Below, one piece after another: positions 1 through 7,054 of a stretch of DNA of 21,101 nt (the stretch's first letter is position 1; the number at the start of each line of letters is the position of its first letter). Position numbers and translations under genes: made by a program. The stretch comes from CAYTOF01 sp964439435 (GTDB taxonomy: Bacteria; Bacillota; Clostridia; Oscillospirales; QAMX01), in the NCBI GenBank assembly GCA_964439435.1, contig CAYTOF010000036.1, positions 1 to 21,101 on the forward strand. The letters run 5' to 3'. The notes beneath the pieces are model-generated. The model did not search any database and was not told where the DNA came from. It saw nothing but the letters and a program-made list of their open reading frames with translations.

Positions 1-2
1 TG

Positions 3-329
3 ACCCTGCCTCCGGTGGACGGTGAAAAATATCTGGCATATCTGGGAAAACTCGGCCTCTGTACGGAAAACATATTGAAATGGCTGGGGGATGCACACAT
101 GATATACAGATATCAGGAGCTCTATTCCAATGCCATCATGAAGCTTGCGACGGACATCGGAGCCAAAGTTGTGGATGTGAGAAAATATTTCCTGGAAAAG
201 CGCATTTTCAAAAGCCTGACATGCGACGACGGCCTGCACCCCAATAAAGAGGGGCACAGTTTGATATTGCAAGCTTTTATGGATTTTATGAGCGCCAACA
301 ATGTCAACGGCCGTGCGGTCATGGCATAA
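3..329 (+). CDS. SGNH/GDSL-type esterase or lipase, C-terminal part (5' end outside window)
   Basis: The reading frame is open from the left edge (first full codon at base 3) and ends at TAA 327-329, so this is the C-terminal part of a longer protein. A GTG at base 15 is in frame, but it is probably not the start because the preceding residues (TLPP) continue the fold. The last third carries CDDGLHPNKEGH, which is block V of the SGNH/GDSL hydrolase family: the Asp and His of the Ser-Asp-His triad sit in DGLHP. The nucleophile Ser block would lie upstream of the window. Such enzymes hydrolyse ester bonds in lipids, acylated sugars or polysaccharides. The substrate cannot be told from this part. 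A strong hairpin follows 11 bases after the stop, so this is the last gene of its transcript. Confidence 0.75.
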   Translation, partial: TLPPVDGEKYLAYLGKLGLCTENILKWLGDAHMIYRYQELYSNAIMKLATDIGAKVVDVRKYFLEKRIFKSLTCDDGLHPNKEGHSLILQAFMDFMSANNVNGRAVMA

Positions 330-340
330 AAACAACAAAT

Positions 341-373
341 AAACAGACACCGCTTCCAAAGCGGTGTCTGTTT
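341..373 (+). terminator. Rho-independent terminator after the SGNH hydrolase
   Basis: Bases 341-355 and 359-373 form a perfect 15-bp stem with a 3-base loop (CCA). The stem starts with AAA and ends with TTT, but the T tract after the GC-rich part is short. It lies 11 bases past the stop codon of the hydrolase fragment. Confidence 0.8.
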
Positions 374-535
374 GCGCAGCAGGCCACATGCTGTTGAAAT
401 AGAAAATTCGCAACACCGCATCTGTTTTCATATTCCATGTATGTGCAGAGAAAAAAGGGGTAATCCCGCGAGGTTCTCATAGCAAGGACAACGGTCGGTC
501 TGAAGGCAAAGAGGGGAGCACGATTTTACACCGGA

Positions 536-651
536 GACGTCGATTCTTTTCGGGATAGAGTGAAGCTCAAAACATTTCATGAGGGATAAAGCTTTCGAGC
601 TTTGTCCTTGGCACTTCCGCTCTCACAGAGCAAAAGCCCAAAATCAGCGTT
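536..651 (+). ncRNA. Candidate structured RNA (long imperfect hairpin, unknown class)
   Basis: No credible gene lies between 374 and 747. Inside this stretch three helices stack into one long hairpin. The apical helix is 582-593 with 598-609 (12 bp, two G-U pairs, UUCG loop). The middle helix is 557-565 with 614-623 (9 pairs, one bulged C). The basal helices are 552-554 with 637-639 and 536-545 with 642-651 (one mismatch). The loop between apical and middle helices is very uneven, 16 nt on the left (566-581) and 4 nt on the right. A single long duplex with a large asymmetric bubble resembles the outline of 6S RNA, but I recognise no conserved 6S sequence and no clear promoter. The call rests on pairing found by eye; the strand is assumed. 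It could also be a chance fold or a decayed element. Confidence 0.3.
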
Positions 652-663
652 CAAAGCCCAAAA
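633..663. repeat. Short direct repeat, two copies
   Basis: AAAGCCCAAAA occurs at 633-643 and again at 653-663, 20 bases apart. The first copy takes part in the basal helices of the candidate hairpin at 536-651. Function is unknown. Confidence 0.6.
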
Positions 664-747
664 GAGAGGAAAATACAGCATATTAGCCCTCGAAAGGACA
701 TCTTCCGGGCATGTAAAAAAATATTTTTAATATTTGTGAAAAAACAC

Positions 748-776
748 TTGACAAAAGTAAAATGTTCATTTATACT
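748..776 (+). promoter_or_regulatory. SigA-type promoter of the cold-shock gene
   Basis: TTGACA (748-753) and TATACT (771-776) are separated by exactly 17 bases. This is one of the strongest promoter matches in the window. Transcription should begin near 783, leaving a leader of about 110 nt before the cold-shock start codon at 894. Confidence 0.85.
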
Positions 777-782
777 TACATA

Positions 783-893
783 GAATTCTAAATGTTCCGA
801 TTGGACTCGCATGTTTTTGTAAGTCATCGATCGTTAGATGGTTTGCAAAAGCATGCGATTTTGCACGGTACAGACATTACTGGAGGTAATAAA
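783..893 (+). promoter_or_regulatory. Long structured 5' leader of the cold-shock mRNA
   Basis: The leader is about 110 nt, unusually long for a 70-residue protein. It holds a 7-bp stem (844-850 with 859-865, 8-base loop). A second small stem of ATTAC (876-880) with GTAAT (886-890) has the core of the ribosome binding site, GGAG 882-885, in or next to its 5-base loop. Long leaders that refold with temperature are known for cspA-type genes in other bacteria; that this one acts the same way is inference. Confidence 0.5.
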
Positions 894-1106
894 ATGAATC
901 AAGGTACAGTAAAATGGTTCAACGGCGAGAAAGGCTATGGCTTCATCTCGAACGACGAAGGCGGAGAAGATGTTTTTGTACACTTTTCAGCCATCATGAC
1001 AGAAGGTTACAAAACGCTGAACGAAGGTCAGAAAGTCACATTTGACACCGAAACCGACCCCAAAAACAGCCAAAAACTCAGAGCTGTCAACGTACGCCCG
1101 CTGTAA
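894..1106 (+). CDS. csp: Cold-shock protein (CspA/CspB family)
   Basis: This 70-residue single cold-shock domain binds single-stranded RNA and DNA in the cytoplasm and melts RNA secondary structure. The RNA-binding motif RNP1 (KGYGFI) is at residues 13-18 and RNP2 (VFVHF) at 27-31. Family proteins are 65-75 residues, so the length is right. The ATG at 894 is chosen because GGAGG lies at 882-886 and the family always begins at this point. The frame is open further upstream, back to 792, but that extension has no ribosome binding site and no family match. The gene is a single unit with its own promoter at 748-776 and a terminator at 1116-1145. Confidence 0.95.
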   Translation: MNQGTVKWFNGEKGYGFISNDEGGEDVFVHFSAIMTEGYKTLNEGQKVTFDTETDPKNSQKLRAVNVRPL

Positions 1107-1115
1107 ACCGAAAAC

Positions 1116-1145
1116 AAACGCGGGGGGAAAATTCCCCCCGCGTTT
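1116..1145 (+). terminator. Terminator of the cold-shock gene, probably shared with ygjV
   Basis: A 14-bp perfect GC-rich stem (1116-1129 with 1132-1145) with a 2-base loop is followed by a T-rich stretch on the plus strand. It is symmetric enough to act in both directions, and it lies between two convergent genes (stops at 1106 on plus and 1181 on minus). Confidence 0.9.
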
Positions 1146-1180
1146 TCCTTTTCAAGGTAGTTACAAAGCACAGCCCAAAT

Positions 1181-1726
1181 CTATGCGACCTCATCAGAGG
1201 AGGCCTCCTCTGTTTTTGGAGGTCGTTTTAAGATATCCAACCGTATCATGGCGACTAAGATGGACACCAGGGCAAAGATCTCCGTGAAAACCCCGGCGAT
1301 GGACTTGTTCACCACATTGTACACAAGCCACAGGGGCGCCGAGGGCAAGGTCAGGAGGCGGATGTATTTGGGTATTTTTATGCGCATGCTCAGGGTAGTC
1401 AACATCATGGCGGCAAGGGGCAAAAGCGAGAGCGGGCCTTTCCATGAAAAGACGCCCGAAAGGGCGATTGCGCCCCAAAAGACAAAGAGCCAGGCCAAGC
1501 TGTCGGCCCATTTGTTGCCCCGCTGGGAATAGACAATGCTCCGCACCATGGCGACAAGGTTGAGCAGGGCGCCTGTGTAGGCCCCCAAAAGTAAAAAATG
1601 GACAATAAAAAGGGCGCATGAGAGCGACTGCCAAATCATTATTCTGCGCTGTGTATTCTGTTGAAAGGAAAAAGCGGACAGAGCCAGGGCTAAAAAGCCG
1701 ATCACCTGGGCAATGATATTGCGCAT
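1181..1726 (-). CDS. YgjV-like inner membrane protein
   Basis: The protein has 181 residues and is mostly hydrophobic, with about six predicted membrane segments. It begins with an N-terminal helix followed by the polar stretch SFQQNTQRR. The layout matches the YgjV (Imp-YgjV) family of small membrane proteins, whose function is not known. The hydrophilic C-terminal tail is basic and then acidic. Start: the ATG at 1726 has AAGGGG about 5 bases upstream. A GTG two codons earlier (1732) overlaps that ribosome binding site and is less likely. It lies 32 bases after tgt on the same strand and is probably cotranscribed with it from the promoter at 2917-2945. Nothing suggests a functional link to tRNA modification. 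Confidence 0.75.
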   Translation of the reverse strand: MRNIIAQVIGFLALALSAFSFQQNTQRRIMIWQSLSCALFIVHFLLLGAYTGALLNLVAMVRSIVYSQRGNKWADSLAWLFVFWGAIALSGVFSWKGPLSLLPLAAMMLTTLSMRIKIPKYIRLLTLPSAPLWLVYNVVNKSIAGVFTEIFALVSILVAMIRLDILKRPPKTEEASSDEVA

Positions 1727-1758
1727 AGGCACCCCTTGTATTTTAAAATTTTCTCTGA

Positions 1759-2886
1759 TTAAATGCGTCGATCCAGTCGCTCAAACCATGTCTCGCAGAA
1801 GGCATCATAGCGCTTCTCCTCGATGGCACTGCGGATCATCGACATCAAGTTGTTGAAAAACCAAAGATTGTGCAAGACGCAAAGGCGCAGCCCCAGCACC
1901 TCACTCGATTTTAGCAGATGGCGCAGATAAGCCCGTGAATGGGTTGCACAGGTGGGGCATTCACAGCGCGGGTCAATGGGAGCGGGATCCGCGGCATATT
2001 TTAGGTTGTTTATATTGATGCGGCCGTCAAAGGTGTAGAGATGGCCGTGTCTTGCATTTCTTGCAGGCAGGACACAGTCAAAAAAATCCACGCCGAGGCG
2101 GACGCATTCGATGATGTTGCCCGGTGTGCCGACACCCATGAGATAGCGCGGGCGGTCGGGGGGCATATGGGGTTCCAAGGCATCCACTATGGCATACATC
2201 TCCCGGGCCGTATCCCCGACGGCAAGGCCTCCGATGGCATAACCGTCCAGTTCCAAGGAGGAGATTTGGCGCATATGGGCGATGCGCAGGTCGGCATAAG
2301 TGCTGCCCTGATTTATGCCCCAGAGTTTTTGATATGAGGGGGCAAGCCCGCGGTCTATGAGGGATTTGTGCTCCTCGTGACAGCGGTCAAGCCAGCGGGC
2401 GGTACGAGCGCAGGATTTTTTGACATAGTCATAGGGGGCAGGGTTTTCGATGCACTCATCAAAGGCCATGGCGATGTCCGAGCCGAGGGCGCCTTGTATG
2501 CCCATGCTCTCCTCGGGTCCCATAAAGATTTGCTTGCCGTCGATATGGGAGGCAAATGTGACGCCCTCTTCTGAGATGTTTCGCAGCTTGGCCAGGGAAA
2601 ACACCTGAAACCCGCCGCTGTCCGTCAAGATGGGGCGATCCCAGGACATGAATGTGTGCAGGCCTCCAAGGGTTCTGACCGTCTCTTCTCCGGGGCGAAT
2701 GTGGAGATGATATGTGTTTGAAAGGGCCACTTGGCAGTTCACGGTGTGCAAATCGGCGGCATCAAGGCCGCCTTTGATGGCGGCTTGCGTCGCAACGTTC
2801 ATAAAAACAGGGGTCTGAACGGTGCCGTGCTCGCACACATACTCACCCCGTCTAGCTCTATTGTCGTTTTCCAGAAGCTTAAACAA
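1759..2886 (-). CDS. tgt: tRNA-guanine(34) transglycosylase (queuine tRNA-ribosyltransferase)
   Basis: Tgt swaps guanine 34 of tRNA-Asp, -Asn, -His and -Tyr for preQ1, the key step of queuosine synthesis. The 375 residues match the bacterial enzyme. Visible sites are DSGGFQVFSL with Asp89, DEC at 143-145 (the Cys is typical of preQ1-using enzymes), the GGLAVG pocket at 219-224, and FDCVLPAR with the nucleophile Asp270. The zinc site is Cys308, Cys310, Cys313 and His339. A small oddity is QGS at 193-195 where most homologues have QGG. The start is TTG with GGAGGG just upstream; no better ATG lies nearby. No other queuosine genes are in the window. A SigA-type promoter lies upstream at 2917-2945, and ygjV follows in the same transcript. 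Confidence 0.97.
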   Translation of the reverse strand: MFKLLENDNRARRGEYVCEHGTVQTPVFMNVATQAAIKGGLDAADLHTVNCQVALSNTYHLHIRPGEETVRTLGGLHTFMSWDRPILTDSGGFQVFSLAKLRNISEEGVTFASHIDGKQIFMGPEESMGIQGALGSDIAMAFDECIENPAPYDYVKKSCARTARWLDRCHEEHKSLIDRGLAPSYQKLWGINQGSTYADLRIAHMRQISSLELDGYAIGGLAVGDTAREMYAIVDALEPHMPPDRPRYLMGVGTPGNIIECVRLGVDFFDCVLPARNARHGHLYTFDGRININNLKYAADPAPIDPRCECPTCATHSRAYLRHLLKSSEVLGLRLCVLHNLWFFNNLMSMIRSAIEEKRYDAFCETWFERLDRRI

Positions 2887-2916
2887 GTTCCCTCCGCCAA
2901 AAATTATCGTGCCGAT

Positions 2917-2945
2917 ATTATATCACGAACCACCCTTTGCCGCAA
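2917..2945 (-). promoter_or_regulatory. SigA-type promoter of tgt-ygjV
   Basis: Read on the minus strand, TTGCGG (2940-2945) and TATAAT (2917-2922) are 17 bases apart. The -10 box is a perfect consensus and lies about 31 bases before the TTG start of tgt. Confidence 0.8.
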
Positions 2946-3002
2946 TGAGTAGGTGTTGAAATACGCATTTTCCAAGGTGGACTGTACTTGCGTATAAAAA
3001 CA

Positions 3003-3031
3003 TTGAAAAGATATGATAAAAAATATATAAT
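3003..3031 (+). promoter_or_regulatory. SigA-type promoter of the lipoprotein-to-ispH operon
   Basis: TTGAAA (3003-3008) and a perfect TATAAT (3026-3031) are separated by 17 bases. It is divergent from the tgt promoter, with about 60 bases between the two -35 boxes. It is the only good promoter seen before the five-gene plus-strand operon. Confidence 0.85.
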
Positions 3032-3083
3032 ATAGAAGCTTAAAACAGCGACATGTCTTCTGAAAATGTGAGAGGGAATGTAT

Positions 3084-4508
3084 ATGGGCAAAAAACGGGC
3101 AATAAAAAACACGGCGCTTATCCTGTGCGTTGTGCTTTTGCTGTCCCTTTTTTGCGGTTGCCCTTTGTCCACATTTGAAGGAGACGAAACCACATCGACA
3201 GTGGATACAACCATCTCCCGGACCAACCCTTCCGAAACAACGGCACCCGCCGATGAGGTCATTGTGGATTTAAAGGGATACACATGGAAATTGACACTGC
3301 CCTGGGCTAAAAAGCTGCTGCCGGGCAAATATAAAAACGAACGCGGCGACAAGCTGCTTGCCATTTATAACGAAGTCGAAGAGCTTTACAATGTCAAAAT
3401 AGAGATAGCAAGCGCACCTGATCTTTACAGTATCCTCTCCCAGATGATGGCGGATGAAAACAGTGCGGATGTAATCGGCGTAGAACCCTGCAATATCATA
3501 CCCTTTGCCGCTTCTCGGCTCATTTACTCCGTCGATGAGCCCGCTCTTTTGGCCGCGGGCTTGAACAGCGAAGACAAAAGCAGATGGACAAATGACTTTT
3601 CATCCCTGGTGACATGGGACTCCAAACAGTGGACAATGCAGATAGGTTCAGAATACGACATCCCCGGTTTTGGAAACCTCATATTGTACAACAGCAGCAT
3701 AATAACAAGCCTTGGTGCCCACAATATGAGCAACATTGTCAGGACTGGTAAATGGACAACGGAGATGTATCTGGACCTCGCCCGCGCCGCATTGGACTTT
3801 GAAGGAGACGGCACCGTTGAATTCAAATCCCACATAGATTCAAAGGTCTCGGCCTTTATCTCCCATGGGGGCAGAGTCGTGAGCGAGCAAAACGGTATGT
3901 GGAAAAATGAGATCGGCAGATCCATCTCCTATACGGCAGTGGATTCCCTCTCAAAGCTTTTGGCAAGGGATATGCTCATCAAGGACACAGACGGCCTTGA
4001 AATCGCGGCCTTTGCCCAAGGGAGGCTGGCCTTTTTCTGGACAAATTCCAGGGAAGTGCTCGAAAACGTGCGGTTGCGCTCCTTTGTGAGGGTCGGCATC
4101 GCTCCCATACCGACGGAGACAGGTCTTGGGCAGATAGCTCTTTTATCCGACTACAGAGGGTATAGCATACCCGTCTCCAACCCCGATCTGGTGAAGAGCA
4201 TCACGGTGCTAAACGCGCTGGCAAAGCGCATGAAGGGGGACTATGTCTCGGCATATCTGCAGGACACAGGGCTTGGGGAGAGCTCAAGGGTCATGCTCGA
4301 ATCCATAATTGCGGGCAGGACCTTTGACCCGATTTTGCTCGATGGCACGATGTATTCAAAAGTAGAAAATGTGTTTTCCACAGAACTCACAGAAGAGGAT
4401 TATGACCTTGATGAGATTATGCAGAACCTGTCGGGCGTGCTTGACATACTCATCGAGGAGAAAAACGAAGATATAGCTCTCGCAAGCGGAAAAGGGAGTA
4501 CAAGATGA
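3084..4508 (+). CDS. Extracellular solute-binding-like lipoprotein (family 1-type)
   Basis: The protein has 474 residues. The N-terminus is a lipoprotein signal: basic GKKR, a hydrophobic run at 10-23 and Cys24/Cys26, with Cys26 (preceded by Gly) the likelier lipid site. A Thr/Ser-rich linker at about 35-55 then leads to a globular domain. Its pattern (LLAIYNEVEELYNVKIE, later LAFFWTN and DYRGYSIPV) fits ABC-transporter sugar-binding proteins. No permease or ATPase lies nearby, so it may bind a ligand for a distant transporter or serve as a sensor. Start: AGAGGG at 3071-3076 is 7 bases before the ATG at 3084 and only 1 base from the in-frame ATG at 3078, so 3084 is preferred. The stop overlaps the next start (ATGA), indicating translational coupling. 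The family call is from general pattern only. Confidence 0.65.
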   Translation: MGKKRAIKNTALILCVVLLLSLFCGCPLSTFEGDETTSTVDTTISRTNPSETTAPADEVIVDLKGYTWKLTLPWAKKLLPGKYKNERGDKLLAIYNEVEELYNVKIEIASAPDLYSILSQMMADENSADVIGVEPCNIIPFAASRLIYSVDEPALLAAGLNSEDKSRWTNDFSSLVTWDSKQWTMQIGSEYDIPGFGNLILYNSSIITSLGAHNMSNIVRTGKWTTEMYLDLARAALDFEGDGTVEFKSHIDSKVSAFISHGGRVVSEQNGMWKNEIGRSISYTAVDSLSKLLARDMLIKDTDGLEIAAFAQGRLAFFWTNSREVLENVRLRSFVRVGIAPIPTETGLGQIALLSDYRGYSIPVSNPDLVKSITVLNALAKRMKGDYVSAYLQDTGLGESSRVMLESIIAGRTFDPILLDGTMYSKVENVFSTELTEEDYDLDEIMQNLSGVLDILIEEKNEDIALASGKGSTR

Positions 4509-5773
4509 GCCGTGTCGATTTTGATTGCATTGTTGTGGGGGGCGGCCCTGCCGGCATGATGGCTGCGGGCACTGCGGCACAGAGCGGAGCGGTGACCCTT
4601 TTGTGCGAAAAAAACAAGAGGACCGGTACCAAGTTGCTGATAACGGGAAAAGGCAGATGCAATATCACCAACAACAGCTCTATCAAGGCGCTTATAGACA
4701 ATATAAGCGGCCAGAAAAGCTTTATGTACTCCGCATTTTCCCGTTTTTCGCCGGAGGATACAATGGATTTTTTCGAAGCTCTGGGAGTGGAACTCAAAAC
4801 AGAGCGCGGAAACAGGGTTTTTCCGAAATCGGACAGGGCATATGACATAGTCAAAGCGATGCGCTCCTATGTAAAGACCTCCGGAGCCGAGACCAGGTCG
4901 GGCACAAGCATCACAAAAATCATCACGAAAGCCGGCGGTGCTCTCGGAGTTGTGACCCCACAGGGCACACTATATGCACCCTGTGTGATTGTCGCCACGG
5001 GCGGACTGTCATATCCCCTCACGGGGAGCACGGGGGACGGCTATACCTTTGCGCAGGAACTGGGCCACAGGATTATAAAGCCCCGAGCCTCTCTGGTTGG
5101 GCTTAAATCGTCGGACACGCTCTGCGGCGAATGTGCGGGTTTGACGCTGAAAAACATAAAGATAACGCTTTTTAAAGACAATGTCGCCATCTATTCTGAT
5201 TTTGGAGAGCTGTTGTTCACCCATGACGGCGTTTCGGGGCCTGTTGTTCTCAGTGCATCGGCCCACATTCGGGATATTGACAAAGCCTATAGCCTTGTTG
5301 TAGACTTAAAACCCGCACTGACGGCGGAGGTGCTGGACAGGCGAGTCATAAGGGATTTTGACGAAAACAAAAACAAAGCATTTAAAAACTCCCTGGACAA
5401 GCTCTTGCCTGCCTCCCTGCGGGCGCAGATAGTCAAAAAAAGCTCCATCGAGCCCGACACTCCGATAAATGCGATAACAAAAGCCGAGAGAGGAGAGCTT
5501 GTGAAGCTGCTCAAAGGGCTTGTCCTCAAAGACATCAAGCCCTGCCCGATAGAAGAGGCGATTATAACGGCGGGCGGGGTGAACACAGAGGAGATAGATC
5601 CGAAAACCATGGAGTCAAAGCTGGTCAAGGGGTTGTATTTTGTCGGAGAAGTCCTCGACGTGGACGGCTACACCGGCGGCTACAATCTGCAGATTGCCCT
5701 CTCCACGGGACATGCCGCAGGCCTTGCGTGTGGCAGACAAAGCCAAAAAACAAGAAAAAACGAATTTATATAG
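4505..5773 (+). CDS. HI0933/YhiN-family FAD-dependent oxidoreductase
   Basis: The protein has 422 residues. An N-terminal dinucleotide-binding motif GGGPAG at 12-17 holds FAD. The family signature GTKLLITGKGRCNITN follows at 41-56, and the C-terminal FAD-contact stretch GYTGGYNLQIALSTGHAAG is at 388-406. These three blocks identify the HI0933-like flavoproteins (YhiN, BaiN, so-called aminoacetone oxidase family). The natural substrate is not established for most members. BaiN of Clostridium scindens is linked to bile acid reduction, but most homologues sit in housekeeping operons like this one, so a bile acid role should not be assumed. The start ATG overlaps the stop of the lipoprotein gene by 4 bases, and cmk starts 21 bases after its stop. 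Confidence 0.88.
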   Translation: MSRVDFDCIVVGGGPAGMMAAGTAAQSGAVTLLCEKNKRTGTKLLITGKGRCNITNNSSIKALIDNISGQKSFMYSAFSRFSPEDTMDFFEALGVELKTERGNRVFPKSDRAYDIVKAMRSYVKTSGAETRSGTSITKIITKAGGALGVVTPQGTLYAPCVIVATGGLSYPLTGSTGDGYTFAQELGHRIIKPRASLVGLKSSDTLCGECAGLTLKNIKITLFKDNVAIYSDFGELLFTHDGVSGPVVLSASAHIRDIDKAYSLVVDLKPALTAEVLDRRVIRDFDENKNKAFKNSLDKLLPASLRAQIVKKSSIEPDTPINAITKAERGELVKLLKGLVLKDIKPCPIEEAIITAGGVNTEEIDPKTMESKLVKGLYFVGEVLDVDGYTGGYNLQIALSTGHAAGLACGRQSQKTRKNEFI

Positions 5774-5794
5774 ATTGACAGTGGGAGATTGAAG

Positions 5795-6463
5795 ATGAAG
5801 TACACAAGCATAGCCATAGACGGACCGAGCGGGGCGGGGAAAAGCACTCTTGCGCGCCTGCTTGCAAATGAACTTGGATTTTTGTATGTAGACACGGGGG
5901 CCCTGTATCGTGCGCTTGGCTTGATGGCCATCAGAGCCGATTTGGACCCAAAGGACACAAAAGCCATAAAAGAGCTGCTCAAAGAGGCACACATTGAAAT
6001 AAAACATGAAGAGGGCTTGCAGGCCACATATTTGAACGGCGAAAATGTCAGCGAAAAGATAAGGACAGAGCAGGTCTCGGCCTATGCCTCCGCCGTGTCC
6101 GCCATACCCGAGGTCAGGGCGTTTCTACTCGGCACACAGAGAAATGCCGCCCTGTCCCACAACATCGTCATGGACGGCAGGGACATCGGCACTGTGATCT
6201 TGCCAAATGCCGACATCAAGATCTTTTTGACCGCATCTTCGGATGAGAGAGCCATGCGCAGATACAAAGACAATCTGGCAAGGGGGGACGACACACCCCT
6301 TGAAAAGATACTGGAGGCGATTGTCAAAAGAGATAAGGCGGACCAAATGCGCCAAGCGGCGCCCTTGAAAGTGCCAAAAGGAGCGCATGTTTTAGATACG
6401 ACCGGGCAAACATTGGAGGAGAGCTTGGAAGAGCTTAAAAAAATAACAAAGGGGCGTCTTTAA
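5795..6463 (+). CDS. cmk: Cytidylate kinase (CMP/dCMP kinase)
   Basis: The enzyme transfers phosphate from ATP to CMP or dCMP, giving the diphosphates needed for RNA, DNA and phospholipid precursors. The protein has 222 residues, the usual length. The P-loop GPSGAGKS is at 10-17. VDTGALYRALG is the substrate site near residue 32, MDGRDIGTVILP follows in the middle, and an Arg-rich lid (RAMRRYKDN) near 150. Start: the ATG at 5795 lies 7 bases after GGGAG. A TTG two codons upstream (5789) is too close to that site. The TAA stop is followed directly by the TTG start of the acyltransferase gene, with no spacing. The cmk-plsC-ispH-rpsA order recurs in Clostridia. Confidence 0.96.
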   Translation: MKYTSIAIDGPSGAGKSTLARLLANELGFLYVDTGALYRALGLMAIRADLDPKDTKAIKELLKEAHIEIKHEEGLQATYLNGENVSEKIRTEQVSAYASAVSAIPEVRAFLLGTQRNAALSHNIVMDGRDIGTVILPNADIKIFLTASSDERAMRRYKDNLARGDDTPLEKILEAIVKRDKADQMRQAAPLKVPKGAHVLDTTGQTLEESLEELKKITKGRL

Positions 6464-7054
6464 TTGTTTTATCGTTTTGCGAGAAGACTGATGCTGATCA
6501 TATACAAGATCATGTACCGTTTTGTGGTTATCGGCAGGGAAAATGTGCCGAGCGGCGGGTTTTTGGTGTGCGCCAACCACTCAGGGCTTGCAGACCCCAT
6601 CTTTGCAGGCATATCCCTGGACACAAGCGTGAAGGTCTCCATCATGGCAAAGGCGGAGCTTTTTAAGTTTGCTCCGCTTGGATTTATGCTCAAACACCTG
6701 AACGCTTTCCCCGTGCGCAGGGGAGAGGCGGATATGAGCGCCATGAAAGAGGCCTTGAGGGCCATAAAAAACGGGGGTAGGCTCATCTTATTTCCCGAGG
6801 GCACAAGAAACAGCGAAAGCGGTGCCAAGGCGGGAGCGGGGATGATAGCGCAGCGGACAGCCTGTCCGATTTTACCCATGTACATCACACCGCGCAGGGG
6901 TTTTTTGAAAAAAGTCAAGGTCATTATAGGCAGCATCTTTTACGCCAAAGAGGATGTTCAGGCGGAGAGCGCAACGGAGCGCTACAAAGCCGTGGCAGAC
7001 GATATTTTGGAAAAGATATATGCGCTAAAACCGGAAAGCGAAGCTGAAAAATGA
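6464..7054 (+). CDS. plsC: 1-acyl-sn-glycerol-3-phosphate acyltransferase (PlsC family)
   Basis: The enzyme adds the second acyl chain to lysophosphatidic acid, making phosphatidic acid at the inner face of the membrane. The protein has 196 residues. The acyltransferase motif HX4D is at His39-Asp44 (NHSGLADP) and the glycerophosphate-binding motif FPEGTR at 110-115. A hydrophobic N-terminal segment and a basic C-terminal half fit a peripheral or single-pass membrane protein. Start: TTG directly follows the cmk stop, with AAGGGG about 8 bases upstream inside cmk. No other start fits the family better, so translation probably relies on coupling. The stop overlaps the next ATG by 4 bases (ATGA). 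The precise acyl acceptor is inferred from the family. Confidence 0.93.
   Translation: MFYRFARRLMLIIYKIMYRFVVIGRENVPSGGFLVCANHSGLADPIFAGISLDTSVKVSIMAKAELFKFAPLGFMLKHLNAFPVRRGEADMSAMKEALRAIKNGGRLILFPEGTRNSESGAKAGAGMIAQRTACPILPMYITPRRGFLKKVKVIIGSIFYAKEDVQAESATERYKAVADDILEKIYALKPESEAEK

Noticed and set aside
691..710. Sequence slightly like the conserved start of RNase P RNA (GAAAGGACA ... CCGGGC)
   Set aside because: Order and spacing do not match GAGGAAAGTCCGGGC, and no other RNase P block is present nearby.
792..893. N-terminal extension of the cold-shock protein by 34 codons
   Set aside because: No ribosome binding site precedes it, the extension matches nothing in the family, and GGAGG is perfectly placed for the ATG at 894.
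4505..5773. Bile acid reductase (baiN) as the name of the flavoprotein
   Set aside because: No other bile acid gene is nearby and the neighbours are housekeeping genes, so only the wider HI0933 family is supported.
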